In this document: one piece after another, positions 44,998 to 53,849 of the stretch
Numbering within the stretch: position 1 is the stretch's first letter
How the letters are laid out: every line of letters starts with the position of its first letter
NCBI RefSeq assembly: GCF_000956535.1
Contig: NZ_JYIY01000066.1
Span: 1-64,000 of the forward strand
DNA length: 64,000 nucleotides
DNA from: Microbacterium ginsengisoli
GTDB taxonomy: Bacteria > Actinomycetota > Actinomycetes > Actinomycetales > Microbacteriaceae
Direction of reading: 5' to 3'
Program-made: the position numbers and the translations under genes
The notes under the pieces: generated by a model
Databases searched by the model: none
Told to the model about the DNA's origin: nothing
The model's input: only the letters and a program-made list of their open reading frames with translations

Positions 44998-46427
44998 GAC
45001 GCGCTCGCTCGGCCTCGACGGAGCGCGCGCAGAGCACGGTGCGCAGCATTCACGCCGCTCTGTCCGTGAATGCCTGGTCCCGGGGCGGTCGCAGCCGAAC
45101 ACAGGTACACCCCCGGCAGACCGAGGTGGTACGGATCGGATGTCACCCGCGGGCCGAACATGAACTGGATCGGCGACTTCGCGCCGGTAAGGATGTCACC
45201 GCCGATGAAGTTGGCGTTGGTCGCCGCGAGGTCGCGCGGCGACTGCGCAGCCTGAGCGACGATCCGTTCCCGCGTGCCGGGGGCGAACCGCTCCAGCTGC
45301 GCCAGGATCGCCCCCGAGGCATCCCCCGCGTACCCCGCCGGGACATGCGCGTAGGCGTAGACGGGTTTGATCTCGCCATCTGCTCGGGAGGGGTCGGCGA
45401 CGTACTGCTGACCGACGAGGACGAAGGGACGCTCCGGCATCCGGCCGAGGGAGATGCCACGCTCCGTAGCGGCGATCTCCTCAGCTCCGCCGCCGAGGTG
45501 CACGGTCCCCGCGGACGCCGCCTCCGGGTTCCGCCACGGTATCCCTCCTTCAACGGCGAGATCCAGCTTGAACGCGGCCGGCCCCGAGCGGAACCGGGCG
45601 AGCGCGTCGCGGATCCGGCGCGGCAGGACGTCGCCGTAGAGCGGCACGACGTTGCGCGGATGCAGATCGAGCATGGCGATGTCGTGCGGAGGGAGTTCTC
45701 GCCGCATTCGGATCGGCGTCGACGTTTCGAACCGCACTCCGAGGTCGCGCAATCCGGCCACGATGGCGTCCGTGAGCCGGCCGGTTCCGCCTTCGACGAC
45801 GGGCCACCCCACGGCATGGCCGGCGGCGATGATCCCTGCCCCGATACCTCCGACGAGCGGCCTATCGATCCGGTTGATCGCATGGGCGGCGACCCCGGAG
45901 AACAGGGCGCGCCCCTGCGGGGTGCGCAGGAGTGCGCGGGTCCACGTCGGCGGGGGCCCGGCCACGAGACCGAATCTGGCGAGGAGGAGGGGATGCCGCG
46001 GCATCCGCAGCATCGGCTGGAAGATGTCGTCGCTCAGAGCGGCGAAGCGCCGCGCAGCGGGCCCGAACATCTCCCGCCACCGCCATCCGTCTTTCCCGAG
46101 TCCATCGGCGGTCTCGTCGATGCTCTGATGCAGCAGCGCAATCGTGCCGTCATCGAGAGGATGGGCAGCGTCGATCGGGGCGCGCCGCCACCGCACGCCC
46201 CGCGACTCCAACCCCCACGACGCCATGTACTCGGATCCGGCGGCCATGGGATGCACCGCCGCGCAATGGTCTTGGATCAGCCCCGGGAGAGGACTGTGGA
46301 TGGTGCGGGCGCCTCCGCCGAGCTCAGCGTGCGCCTCGAAGACCGTGACGTCCACGCCCGCGCGCGCGAGCACGGTGGCGGCAGCGAGTCCATTGGGCCC
46401 GCTGCCGACCACGACTGCTCTGGTCAC
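44994..46427 (-). CDS. Phytoene-desaturase-like NAD(P)/FAD oxidoreductase
   Basis: A 477-residue flavoprotein of the carotenoid/retinoid oxidoreductase family. The FAD motif VVVGSGPNGLAAATVLARAG starts at residue 4, followed by the Glu ending VFEAHAELGGGARTI. The C-terminal GVYLCSAATAPGPGIHGQSGVNAA is the family FAD-closing segment. No carotenoid genes are nearby, so the substrate is more likely a lipid or isoprenoid-like compound metabolised with the adjacent acyl-CoA ligase and SDRs. The GTG start overlaps the DUF3556 gene stop. Confidence 0.85.
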   Translation of the reverse strand: MTRAVVVGSGPNGLAAATVLARAGVDVTVFEAHAELGGGARTIHSPLPGLIQDHCAAVHPMAAGSEYMASWGLESRGVRWRRAPIDAAHPLDDGTIALLHQSIDETADGLGKDGWRWREMFGPAARRFAALSDDIFQPMLRMPRHPLLLARFGLVAGPPPTWTRALLRTPQGRALFSGVAAHAINRIDRPLVGGIGAGIIAAGHAVGWPVVEGGTGRLTDAIVAGLRDLGVRFETSTPIRMRRELPPHDIAMLDLHPRNVVPLYGDVLPRRIRDALARFRSGPAAFKLDLAVEGGIPWRNPEAASAGTVHLGGGAEEIAATERGISLGRMPERPFVLVGQQYVADPSRADGEIKPVYAYAHVPAGYAGDASGAILAQLERFAPGTRERIVAQAAQSPRDLAATNANFIGGDILTGAKSPIQFMFGPRVTSDPYHLGLPGVYLCSAATAPGPGIHGQSGVNAAHRALRALRRGRASAS

Positions 46428-48259
46428 GCCTCCTCTTTCACCGGCGCCGACACCGAGGTCTCCCCGGGCACATGCACCGTGTTCGTCGCGGAGGTCGGCG
46501 GTTGCACGTCGGCGCGCCAGGTCACGTTGATGGGGATGGGACCGTTCGGCAGCCACGGCTGCTCCTTGACGGCGTCGGCCACCTTCCACGTTCCTCTCTC
46601 GATCACACCGAGCGCGGCGTCGATGATCTGGTACGACTGCGTACCCCGGGTGACGGGTTGCGATTCGACCCAGAATACGACGAACTCACCCGGCAGGAAG
46701 TGGCAACGCGTCTGCAGCGCTCGAATGAGGTCAGCGTTGTGCAGGTGGCCGTCTCCGAAGTTGAACCCGATCACCGAGTTGCACGCGAACTCGCCCTCGC
46801 GGACGGTTCGGGTGTCGATGTCAGGTAACGTGCGGTACGCGAGCGAGAACAGACCGCGACCCTGACTGTGCATCGACCGCCAGGCGATCGTCTGCTGCAT
46901 CGTGATCTCCGCCGCGACGAACGGGTAGCCCATCTGCTGCAGCTGGTCGACCTGGTTCGACGTGGGCCGGATGACGGCATCCAGCTTCTTCTCCGCACCC
47001 GGAGTGAAGGTCCAGATCGCCGAAGCCCAGTTACCGGCGTACTGACGCAGCGACGGCAGGAACGACACCTTGTCGGGTCGGATGTTGCCCAGCACCGGGA
47101 AGAACAGCAGCGCGACCGCGATGCCGATCCCGACCCAGGCGTTCGAGAAGTCGAGCACGCTGAACCCCTGCCACGACGGGAAGCCGAGGAAGAGCGTGAT
47201 CGCACCGAACGCGAACAGCAGGTTCCACTCGAGCGGAACGGCGAGGGGGAACGTCGACACGATGAACAGGCAGTAGCCCACCATGATGACGACCGCCGCG
47301 ATCGTGACCCACTGGTTCGTCGAGAACAGCAGGATCAGCGGCACCACGAGTTCGACGCCCGCACCCATGCCGTGCGCCATGAAGTGCGCGAACCGCGAGG
47401 GGCGGATGTCTTCGGGGAAGTTCCGGTACATCGACCGCTTCAGCCACATCGGAGGCCAGAAGGGTGTGTTCGAGATCATCGCCGGGATGACGAAGGGGAA
47501 GTGGCGGCCGATCTTCGAGAGAGCGGCGCCGGCCCAGACGAGCACGATCAGCATCTTGAGCGCGATGATCATGTCGACGAACGGCAGCGCCACGAAGAAC
47601 ACGAGCGCCGGGAGGTACTGCTCGATGCGGGCGGCGAGCGCGATCGTCTTGTCACGGACACCCACGAGGACGATCAGCACGATGGCCGCGATCACCGGGG
47701 CGGGCTGGATGAGCCCGCCGACGCTGTCGGGCAGCGCCGCCGTGAGCGAGGGGGTGGCCCGTCCGGGCAGCACGAGCGCGGCGGTCAGCGCGAGGAGGAA
47801 TCCGAGGTAGAGGACGACGTCGAACACCGTGCGCGTGTCGCCGGCGGTGCCGGGCACCCACTTCCACGGGCGCAGACGGATCGTGCCCGGGCGGGCCCAG
47901 AACAGGATGCCGCCGATCATCGGCTTGAACTTGCCGGCGATCGCGCCCCACGATCCCGCGACGCCGATCGCTTCGAGCAGCATCGTCCAGACGATGGCCT
48001 TCTGATAAACGATCGGCTCGTTCCACCACAGGTCCACCTGCCAGAACCAGCCCACCCCGCTCGTCGCGGTGATGATGACCGTGCCGATGAACAGCCACAG
48101 CACGACCACCTTCACGATGTAGGTGGTCGCGATCAGGCGCGGCGAACCGAAACCGTACTCGACCCAGTGCAGCGAGAGCGCACGGATGCGGTCGCGCAAC
48201 GGTTGGTGGAGGAACGTCTCCAGATCGACGGGCGGGAAGTCCCCTGTCTTGAATCCCAT
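46424..48259 (-). CDS. DUF3556 family multi-spanning membrane protein
   Basis: A 611-residue protein with about ten membrane helices between residues 45 and 430 and a C-terminal soluble domain with GFNFGDGHLHNADLIRALQ. It closely resembles the DUF3556 proteins of mycobacteria and rhodococci, for which I know no proven function. The membrane part has a horizontally spaced His/Phe-rich pattern (FAHFMAHGMGAGVEL) reminiscent of vitamin K-dependent carboxylase-like or HTTM membrane enzymes. That is only an impression. Its operon suggests a membrane step in an unknown lipid or terpenoid pathway. Confidence 0.78.
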   Translation of the reverse strand: MGFKTGDFPPVDLETFLHQPLRDRIRALSLHWVEYGFGSPRLIATTYIVKVVVLWLFIGTVIITATSGVGWFWQVDLWWNEPIVYQKAIVWTMLLEAIGVAGSWGAIAGKFKPMIGGILFWARPGTIRLRPWKWVPGTAGDTRTVFDVVLYLGFLLALTAALVLPGRATPSLTAALPDSVGGLIQPAPVIAAIVLIVLVGVRDKTIALAARIEQYLPALVFFVALPFVDMIIALKMLIVLVWAGAALSKIGRHFPFVIPAMISNTPFWPPMWLKRSMYRNFPEDIRPSRFAHFMAHGMGAGVELVVPLILLFSTNQWVTIAAVVIMVGYCLFIVSTFPLAVPLEWNLLFAFGAITLFLGFPSWQGFSVLDFSNAWVGIGIAVALLFFPVLGNIRPDKVSFLPSLRQYAGNWASAIWTFTPGAEKKLDAVIRPTSNQVDQLQQMGYPFVAAEITMQQTIAWRSMHSQGRGLFSLAYRTLPDIDTRTVREGEFACNSVIGFNFGDGHLHNADLIRALQTRCHFLPGEFVVFWVESQPVTRGTQSYQIIDAALGVIERGTWKVADAVKEQPWLPNGPIPINVTWRADVQPPTSATNTVHVPGETSVSAPVKEEA

Positions 48260-48303
48260 GACAACTCCTTCGGTGCGGGATGGAACGGTGGCGGGTGGAC
48301 GGG

Positions 48304-49770
48304 TCAGGCTGCGGCGAGAGCGTGTCGCAGCGCGGGTTTGTCGATCTTGCCGACGGGGTTGCGCGGCAGCGCGTCGATGATGTCGAGGGCGACGGGCACC
48401 TTGATCTTGGCCAGGCCGACGCGGCAGTGCGCGATCAGCTCCTCGGCATCCGTCTCGAACCCGGGAGCGAGAACGACGAACGCGACGGGCACTTCGCCCA
48501 GCACCGGGTCTGGCCGGCCGACGACGGCCGCCTCCAGAACCGCGGGATGCGTCGCCAGGACACCCTCGATCTCCTTCGGATAGATGTTCTCGCCGCCGCG
48601 GATGATCATGTCCTTGATGCGATCGACGACACGCAGATAGCCATCCGCGTCCAAGATCCCGACGTCGCCGGTGTGCAGCCATCCGTCCTCGATCGTCTCG
48701 GCGGTCGCCTCGATGCGGTTGAGGTACCCGCGCATGACCGTGGGACCGGAAATCACGATCTCGCCGCGCTCGCCCGACGCGACGTCCTCCCCGCGAACAT
48801 CGACGATGCGGATACGCTGACCGGGAAGCGCCGGACCGACAGTGCCGGGCTTGCGGACACCCGACACGGGGTTGCACGCGGACGCGCAGGTGGCCTCGGT
48901 CAGCCCGTAGCCCTCCGTGATCGACATGCCGAATCGGGTTTCGCAGCGCGCGAGCAGTTCGGGTGAGACCGGGGCGGCGCCGCAGACGGCGAACCGGAGG
49001 CTGCCGGTGTCGATCGCTTCGTCGTCGGGGAGGGCAGCCAGATGGGCGAAGATCGCCGGGACCGCCGAGAAATAGGTGGGGCGGAAGCGCGCCATGGCAT
49101 CCACGAACGTCCGAGGCGCAAAACGCTCCAGAACCGTCACCCGCGCACCCACGCTCATCGGGGCAAGGAAGGTGACGCAGATCGAATTGACGTGGAACAG
49201 GGGCAGGACGAGCAGCGCATGGTCGTTCTCCGTGAGCTCGAAGTGCTGAGCCATCCCTGTAGCCATGGCCTCGAGGTTGCGATGGTCGAGCATGACGCCC
49301 TTGGGGGCGCCCGTCGAGCCGCTCGTATAGACGAGCAGGGCGAGCCGGCTCGGGTCGATGGCGATCGACCGAGTGGTCGGTGCTGCCGGCGTCCTGCGCA
49401 TCTCGTCCGCACCCAACGCGGGCACTTCCACACCCTCGACGGCGTTCCCGACGAGCAGTCGAGCGCGGGAGTCTTCCAGCTGGTACGTGACCTCGCGTGC
49501 CGTCAGCGTAGGATTCACAGGGGTCGCGACGACGCCGGCGATCCATGCGCCGAGCATCGCGACGATCAGCTCCACCGAGTTCGGGAGCATGATCGCGATC
49601 ACGTCGCCACGCTGGATGCCGAGGTCGTCGAGCTGCTCGGCGAACGCGCGCGACTGCGCTTCGAGCTCCGCGTACGAGAGAGCGCGCGACACGTCCTGAA
49701 CGCACGGGCGGTCCGACCTGGCGCTCGGGCTGTTCCACGGCAGGTGGGGGAGCGAAGGCGACTCGGTCAC
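48304..49770 (-). CDS. AMP-dependent acyl-CoA synthetase/ligase
   Basis: A 488-residue ANL-superfamily ligase activating a carboxylic acid with ATP and CoA. The P-loop LLVYTSGSTGAPKGVML, EGYGLTEATCASA, GWLHTGDVGILD and the final Lys in PRNPVGKIDKPAL are all present. The GTG start at 49770 gives the family-typical N-terminus. A 5' extension to 49902 would cover a palindrome and was rejected. In this operon it would supply a CoA ester for, or accept an acid from, the desaturase-like and SDR enzymes. Confidence 0.9.
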   Translation of the reverse strand: MTESPSLPHLPWNSPSARSDRPCVQDVSRALSYAELEAQSRAFAEQLDDLGIQRGDVIAIMLPNSVELIVAMLGAWIAGVVATPVNPTLTAREVTYQLEDSRARLLVGNAVEGVEVPALGADEMRRTPAAPTTRSIAIDPSRLALLVYTSGSTGAPKGVMLDHRNLEAMATGMAQHFELTENDHALLVLPLFHVNSICVTFLAPMSVGARVTVLERFAPRTFVDAMARFRPTYFSAVPAIFAHLAALPDDEAIDTGSLRFAVCGAAPVSPELLARCETRFGMSITEGYGLTEATCASACNPVSGVRKPGTVGPALPGQRIRIVDVRGEDVASGERGEIVISGPTVMRGYLNRIEATAETIEDGWLHTGDVGILDADGYLRVVDRIKDMIIRGGENIYPKEIEGVLATHPAVLEAAVVGRPDPVLGEVPVAFVVLAPGFETDAEELIAHCRVGLAKIKVPVALDIIDALPRNPVGKIDKPALRHALAAA

Positions 49771-49863
49771 ATTCTTTCCTTCCTCATCGAAGGTCTCGGG
49801 TGAAGACAGCGTCAGGCTATGCAGGGGCCGCCTCGGGCATACGGTTCGATCCGCACCACCGGC

Positions 49864-49898
49864 GGGACGTGATGGCGCGATCTGCACCATCACGTCCC
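49864..49898. promoter_or_regulatory. Perfect 12-bp inverted repeat upstream of the ligase gene
   Basis: GGGACGTGATGG and CCATCACGTCCC flank an 11-nt spacer that contains CTGCAC. It lies between the SDR stop (49909) and the ligase start. No T-tract follows, so an operator or mRNA element is more likely than an intrinsic terminator. TGCACCAT here also occurs in the palindrome at 51550-51585. Confidence 0.6.
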
Positions 49899-49908
49899 AC
49901 ATGAGCAG

Positions 49909-50679
49909 TCAGAGCAGAGACGACGTGAAGCCGCCGTCGAGGACGAGCGTCGAGCCGTTGCACCAGCTCGAGGCGTCGCTGGCGAGGAAGGTGACGGCCG
50001 CGGCGACCTCCTCGACCGTCCCATAGCGGGTCTGCTTCGCCGCGATGAGGTCATCGAAGCCGCCAGGCTCGAGACCCAACGCCGCCTCGAAGTCGCCCTG
50101 ATGGCTCGTCACGAGGGTCGTGTCGATGAAGCCCGGTTGCACGGCGTTCGCTCTGATCCCATATCCGCGCATCTCGGCGGCGACCGTCGCCGTCAGGTTC
50201 GTCACGGCCGCCTTCGCCGCGGCATAGCTGGCGATGAGCGCCGAACCTCGCAGCGAGGTGATGGAGGAGATGTTGACGATCGCCCCGCCGCCACTGCTGA
50301 CGAGAGCGGGGAGAGCGTGACGGATCGTGAGGAACACGCCGTCCAGGTTGACGGCGAGGACCTTGCGCCAGTCCTCGAAGGACGTCGCTGCGAGGGGCGA
50401 AGTGACCGCGATTCCCGCGTTGGGAACCACGACATCCAGATGCCCGAACGTCTCGACGGTCCGTGCGATGAGGTTCTGCACCGCCGCCTCGTCGGTGACA
50501 TCGGCGGCGACGGCGAGCGAACCGGGGATCGATGCCGCGACACGCTCAGCGGCGCCGGCATCGATGTCCGAAACGACGACCGTCGCGCCCGCCTCTGCGA
50601 GTGCGCGCGCGATGGCTTCGCCGATCCCGGCGCCCGCGCCCGTCACGATGGCGACCTTCGGTGCGAGGGAAATGTTCAT
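49909..50679 (-). CDS. SDR family oxidoreductase
   Basis: A 256-residue classical SDR. It has TGAGAGIGEAIA for NAD(P), VSDIDAG suggesting NAD preference, a Pro variant PNAG in place of NNAG, NISSITS and YAAAKAAV with the catalytic Ser, Tyr and Lys, and the C-terminal VLDGGFTSSLL. It is 31% or so like the next SDR by eye and ends similarly, so the two may be diverged duplicates acting on related substrates. The PNAG variant is unusual but tolerated in some SDRs. Confidence 0.87.
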   Translation of the reverse strand: MNISLAPKVAIVTGAGAGIGEAIARALAEAGATVVVSDIDAGAAERVAASIPGSLAVAADVTDEAAVQNLIARTVETFGHLDVVVPNAGIAVTSPLAATSFEDWRKVLAVNLDGVFLTIRHALPALVSSGGGAIVNISSITSLRGSALIASYAAAKAAVTNLTATVAAEMRGYGIRANAVQPGFIDTTLVTSHQGDFEAALGLEPGGFDDLIAAKQTRYGTVEEVAAAVTFLASDASSWCNGSTLVLDGGFTSSLL

Positions 50680-50720
50680 GAGTGGCTTCTCTTTCGAATG
50701 GTGATGGATATCGGGGGTGC

Positions 50721-51476
50721 TCAGACGAGCGATGCGGTGAGGCCGCCGTCGAGAACGTACGCGCTCCCCGTCACCCACGAGGCCCGGTCGGAAGCGAGGA
50801 ACAGCGCCACCTCGGCGATGTCCTCGGGGGTTCCCAGTCGACCCTGCTTCTGCGCAACCAGATCGCTGAACGGCACCTGGGTCGCAGCCTCGAAGTCCGG
50901 ACGCAAGCGATCGACCATCGACGTGTCGGCGAACCCAGGGCAGACCGCATTCACGCGGACGCCCTGGGCGCGCATCTCGACTGCAGCGACCCGGGTGAGT
51001 TGGATCACTGCGGCCTTCGTAGCGCAGTACGACCCGAGCAGCGGGCTGCCTCCGATACCGGCGATGGAAGCTATGTTCACGATGTTTCCGCCGCTCGCGA
51101 CGAGCGCAGGTGCGGCCGCCTTCATCCCGAGGAACGTGCCCCGCACGTTGACGGCGAAGATCTGATCGAAGCTCTCGGTGGACTGCAGCAGGAGCGGCGA
51201 GGCGACCTCGATTCCCGCATTGTTGACGAGGACATCGAGTCCGCCGAGCTGCTCGATGGCGCTCTGAATCGCGGAGGTGATGCTGCCCTCATCGGTGACA
51301 TCTGCATTGGCAGTGCCTGCGGCACCCAGGCGCGCGGCCGTCTCTGCCGCCAGCTCGGTGTCGATGTCGCTGATGATGACGGAGGCGCCGCGCGCGATCG
51401 CAAGCTCGGCGATGGCTGCGCCGATCCCCTGCCCCGATCCTGTGATGAATACTCGTTTGCCGTTCAGATCAGACAT
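50721..51476 (-). CDS. SDR family oxidoreductase (first gene of PucR-led operon)
   Basis: A 251-residue classical SDR. The cofactor motif is TGSGQGIGAAIA, with ISDIDTE indicating NAD. NNAG, NIASIAG and YCATKAAV carry the structural and catalytic residues, and VLDGGLTASLV ends the protein. It is the promoter-proximal gene of the leftward run, with the long palindrome at 51550-51585 just upstream. The ring or lipid alcohol it oxidises is unknown. Confidence 0.88.
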   Translation of the reverse strand: MSDLNGKRVFITGSGQGIGAAIAELAIARGASVIISDIDTELAAETAARLGAAGTANADVTDEGSITSAIQSAIEQLGGLDVLVNNAGIEVASPLLLQSTESFDQIFAVNVRGTFLGMKAAAPALVASGGNIVNIASIAGIGGSPLLGSYCATKAAVIQLTRVAAVEMRAQGVRVNAVCPGFADTSMVDRLRPDFEAATQVPFSDLVAQKQGRLGTPEDIAEVALFLASDRASWVTGSAYVLDGGLTASLV

Positions 51477-51549
51477 GGGCTCCCTTTCAGATCGGCCTCG
51501 TTGCCGACCTGGGAAACGCTAGACGCGTGAAGAGCCCGAACTCAGTGAC

Positions 51550-51585
51550 GGTGTGCACCATCGCCACGGCCAGATGGTGCACACC
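51550..51585. promoter_or_regulatory. Perfect 12-bp inverted repeat upstream of the SDR operon
   Basis: GGTGTGCACCAT and ATGGTGCACACC flank a 12-nt spacer, 74 bp upstream of the first SDR start. The arms include TGCACCAT, also found near 49.88 kb. The position suits an operator for the PucR regulator of the same operon. Confidence 0.65.
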
Positions 51586-51957
51586 GCCCACTGTTCGAGA
51601 TCGAGGCACGAGGCGGTGACCGGGCCAACGGCGTCTGACCGCCACGCCGCGATTCTTGTCTCCGCAGACGGCGACAACGGTGGCGAGCTCACGAAGAAGC
51701 GAAGGTGCTCGTGATCGCGCCCGTATCGAATCTCGTTCTCGAGTTCAGCCACCCCCGCCGGGCTGATGTAGGTTCCCACCCAAAGCGCCTCTAGCGCAGG
51801 AGGCCCGCAATCCCTCGGGGTGTTCGTTGCATGCCGTGCTGCTCCAGCTTGAATCAAGATAACCCTGAACAGGGAGTTAGGGGTGCCCCTCAATAGCTCC
51901 TGTGGACTCTGCTTCCTTGTGATGAGAGACTTCTCTGTTCTGCTTCGGGAGGTCAGC
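51586..51957. other. Intergenic region with short hairpins
   Basis: No convincing gene. CCCTgaacAGGG and AGGGGtgCCCCT form two short adjacent hairpins at about 51862-51892. A leftward open frame encodes LWVGTYISPAGVAELENEIR and a few more protein-like residues, but it runs through the palindrome and ends in low-complexity sequence, so it is at best a decayed remnant. This region may hold the left boundary of the transposon-borne segment. Confidence 0.45.
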
Positions 51958-52398
51958 ATGGGCGACGATGAACCGGCGGTCGATTGGGAAGGCGTCATCC
52001 GCGAGATGATCGCGCGTGCGACGGAGACGGCGCCCACCGAACCGGGCGTCTACAAGATGCCGTGCGGTGAGTGTGTGGTCGACTTCTTCATCACCGCTGA
52101 GGGCGAGGAACGCTGGCTCGTCGCCGGGGACGACCGCTCCTACACTCGTAAGACCGTCGCGATCGCCCGTCACGGAGACCACCCGTGGGAGCGTCTCTAC
52201 ACGCTCGCCGACGCGGCAAGGGAACTGGCGAGACTCGCAGCCGCGAACGGTGGCGACATCGACCGGGTGCTCAAGGAGCTGGTCGAAGCGATCAACGACC
52301 GTGAGGTCGAGCGCGTCCTGCGTGAGCGCGACGGCATGAGCAGTGAACCGCTCGAGAATACGACTGCGCGCTTCGGGGTCGACCTCGATGATCTCTAG
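51958..52398 (+). CDS. Hypothetical soluble protein
   Basis: A 146-residue acidic protein with no recognised domain. It has a CGECVVDFFI segment with two cysteines, a TRKTVAIARHGDHPWERLY segment, and a long helical C-terminus (LADAARELARLAAANGGDID). Codon use is normal for the genome and the frame is clean. The ATG at 51958 follows a GGGAGG-like site (TTCGGGAGGTCAGC); earlier in-frame starts exist at 51883. It precedes the broken metallophosphoesterase on the same strand. Confidence 0.6.
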   Translation: MGDDEPAVDWEGVIREMIARATETAPTEPGVYKMPCGECVVDFFITAEGEERWLVAGDDRSYTRKTVAIARHGDHPWERLYTLADAARELARLAAANGGDIDRVLKELVEAINDREVERVLRERDGMSSEPLENTTARFGVDLDDL

Positions 52399-52473
52399 GA
52401 ACATCTACACCCGTCTAGCGAAACGATAGATATCCCTAGGTTTCTCGAGGGCCGCTTATCGAAGGAGGCCGCA

Positions 52474-53258
52474 GTGAGCCAGTATCCATGGTTCGACTTC
52501 GACCAGGTGGACTTCGTCACCTCGGACACGCATTCAGTCACGCACGGATCAGCGAACTCGCTGAGCGTCCGTTCACGTCCGTGGAAGAGATGAACGCGGA
52601 GCTGGTGCGACGGTGGAACGAGGCGGTGGGGACGGACGACACCGTCCTCCATCTCGGTGATCTCGCGCTCGGTCCGATCGAGGAATCCGTCGGGCTGACC
52701 GCGCAGCTGAATGGGCGACGGTTCCTCGTGCCCGGCAACCACGACCGGATTTCGCCGGCAACACAGTCAAGGCGCGCGATCGAACGGTTCGCCCCGCTGT
52801 ACGAGGCGGCCGGGTGGAGCATCCTCCCCGAGGTCATCGAGGGCACCCGCGGCGGGTACAGGATCCTGGCATCCCACTACCTCTACAGCGGCGACTCACA
52901 CGGCACCGACCGGCACACGACGCACCGGCCGCGCGGGGACGAGGGTGTTCCGCTGCTGCACGGTCACACGCATGCCCTTGATCACGGCCCCCACGGCCAC
53001 GAGTTCCACGTCGGCGTCGACGCGCACGACTTCGCGCCCATCCGCTTCGCGGTCATCGACGAATGGATCCGCAGCCTGCCGGGGATCGAGACGCGACTGC
53101 AGGCCGCGAGCCGGGAAGCGCGCGCGGTGCTCGCCGATGTCGTCGGCGGTGAAGCGCCGGGATCGGATGCGCTGTTCTACATGCAGGGATACAACGAGCT
53201 CGTCATCGTTCTCGAGGAGCTTCTCGACGCGCTCCCTCACGACGAGCCGAACGGGTAG
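52474..53258 (+). pseudogene. Frameshifted metallophosphoesterase
   Basis: Starting at the GTG at 52474 with a strong ribosome-binding site (GAAGGAGG), the frame reads VSQYPWFDFDQVDFVTSDTH and then loses phase. The second frame continues SHARISELAERPF through HLGDLALG, VPGNHDRI, ASHYLYSGD and HGHTHALDH. One T is missing near 52533 in what should be CATTT, inside the first metal-binding motif (expected SDTHF). All other metal-site motifs are intact. It is either a recent pseudogene or a sequencing error. Its end overlaps the small transposon-operon ORF on the other strand. Confidence 0.82.
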
Positions 53259-53655
53259 TCGGGAAGAGGGCGTTCGCGGTAGGGCCGGACCGGAGGGTGC
53301 GGATCTCGGTGCGGTAGCGCATCCATCCTTGCCTGCGCCAATGCACTATAACGAGGCCCCGGATCGCTCGTGACGACCACGCCTCGGCGTGGTCATCGAA
53401 GTGGGGGTCTTGGGTGGCGAGTTCGGTGAACAGCTCGCGGAACGTCGGCGGCTCGCCGTGCTCACGCGTGTGCCGGTGGATGATCTTCACCGCACGACGC
53501 GCCCAGCTCGGAGCGGTCTTCGCTGACGTGAGCTCGGTGAACAGCGGCGCCAGGTGGGGTGCCGACCACGGTTTGTCGGTCCACCCGGAGTTGTTCCACT
53601 GCATCGTGCCGTTTTGGAGGACCGGATCGCCGTACTCGGGAGCGTTGGGGATCAC
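53203..53655 (-). CDS. Hypothetical protein at the end of the tns operon
   Basis: A 150-residue protein with Trp-rich, helical sequence (WARRAVKIIHRHTREHGEPP, TFRELFTELATQDPHFDDHAE) and a basic C-terminus. It overlaps the small ORF upstream by 4 bp and so belongs to the Tn7-like operon. Its last 56 bp overlap the 3' end of the metallophosphoesterase on the other strand. No family recognised; it could be an accessory DNA-binding or targeting protein. Confidence 0.6.
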   Translation of the reverse strand: MIPNAPEYGDPVLQNGTMQWNNSGWTDKPWSAPHLAPLFTELTSAKTAPSWARRAVKIIHRHTREHGEPPTFRELFTELATQDPHFDDHAEAWSSRAIRGLVIVHWRRQGWMRYRTEIRTLRSGPTANALFPTTRSARREGARREAPRER

Positions 53656-53849
53656 CGCCGCGTCTCGCGGTCGACGGACCCGCCCAGTGAACCGGCGGGC
53701 GTGGTCGGCGGCGAACTGGTCTCAGTCTGTGACCCGGCGTCCTCCATCACGGCCATCAGCGCCGCCGTGTACTTCTCCCCGGTCAGCTTCATGCGCTCCC
53801 GCGCTGCTCGTTGCAGACGGCTGGAGGTGCGCTTCTTCTCGGTCATCAT
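53652..53849 (-). CDS. Small basic protein of the tns operon
   Basis: A 65-residue protein with a basic, helical first half (RTSSRLQRAARERMKLTGEK) followed by YTAALMAVM, and a Ser/Thr/Pro tail. The first half resembles small plasmid proteins with a ribbon-helix or antitoxin-like start. It overlaps tniQ upstream and the 150-residue ORF downstream by 4 bp each. Function unknown. Confidence 0.55.
   Translation of the reverse strand: MMTEKKRTSSRLQRAARERMKLTGEKYTAALMAVMEDAGSQTETSSPPTTPAGSLGGSVDRETRR

Noticed and set aside
51519..52037. 172-codon leftward frame upstream of the SDR operon
   Set aside because: Although a short stretch looks protein-like, the frame crosses the 51550-51585 palindrome and overlaps the start region of the rightward gene at 51958; no family matches.
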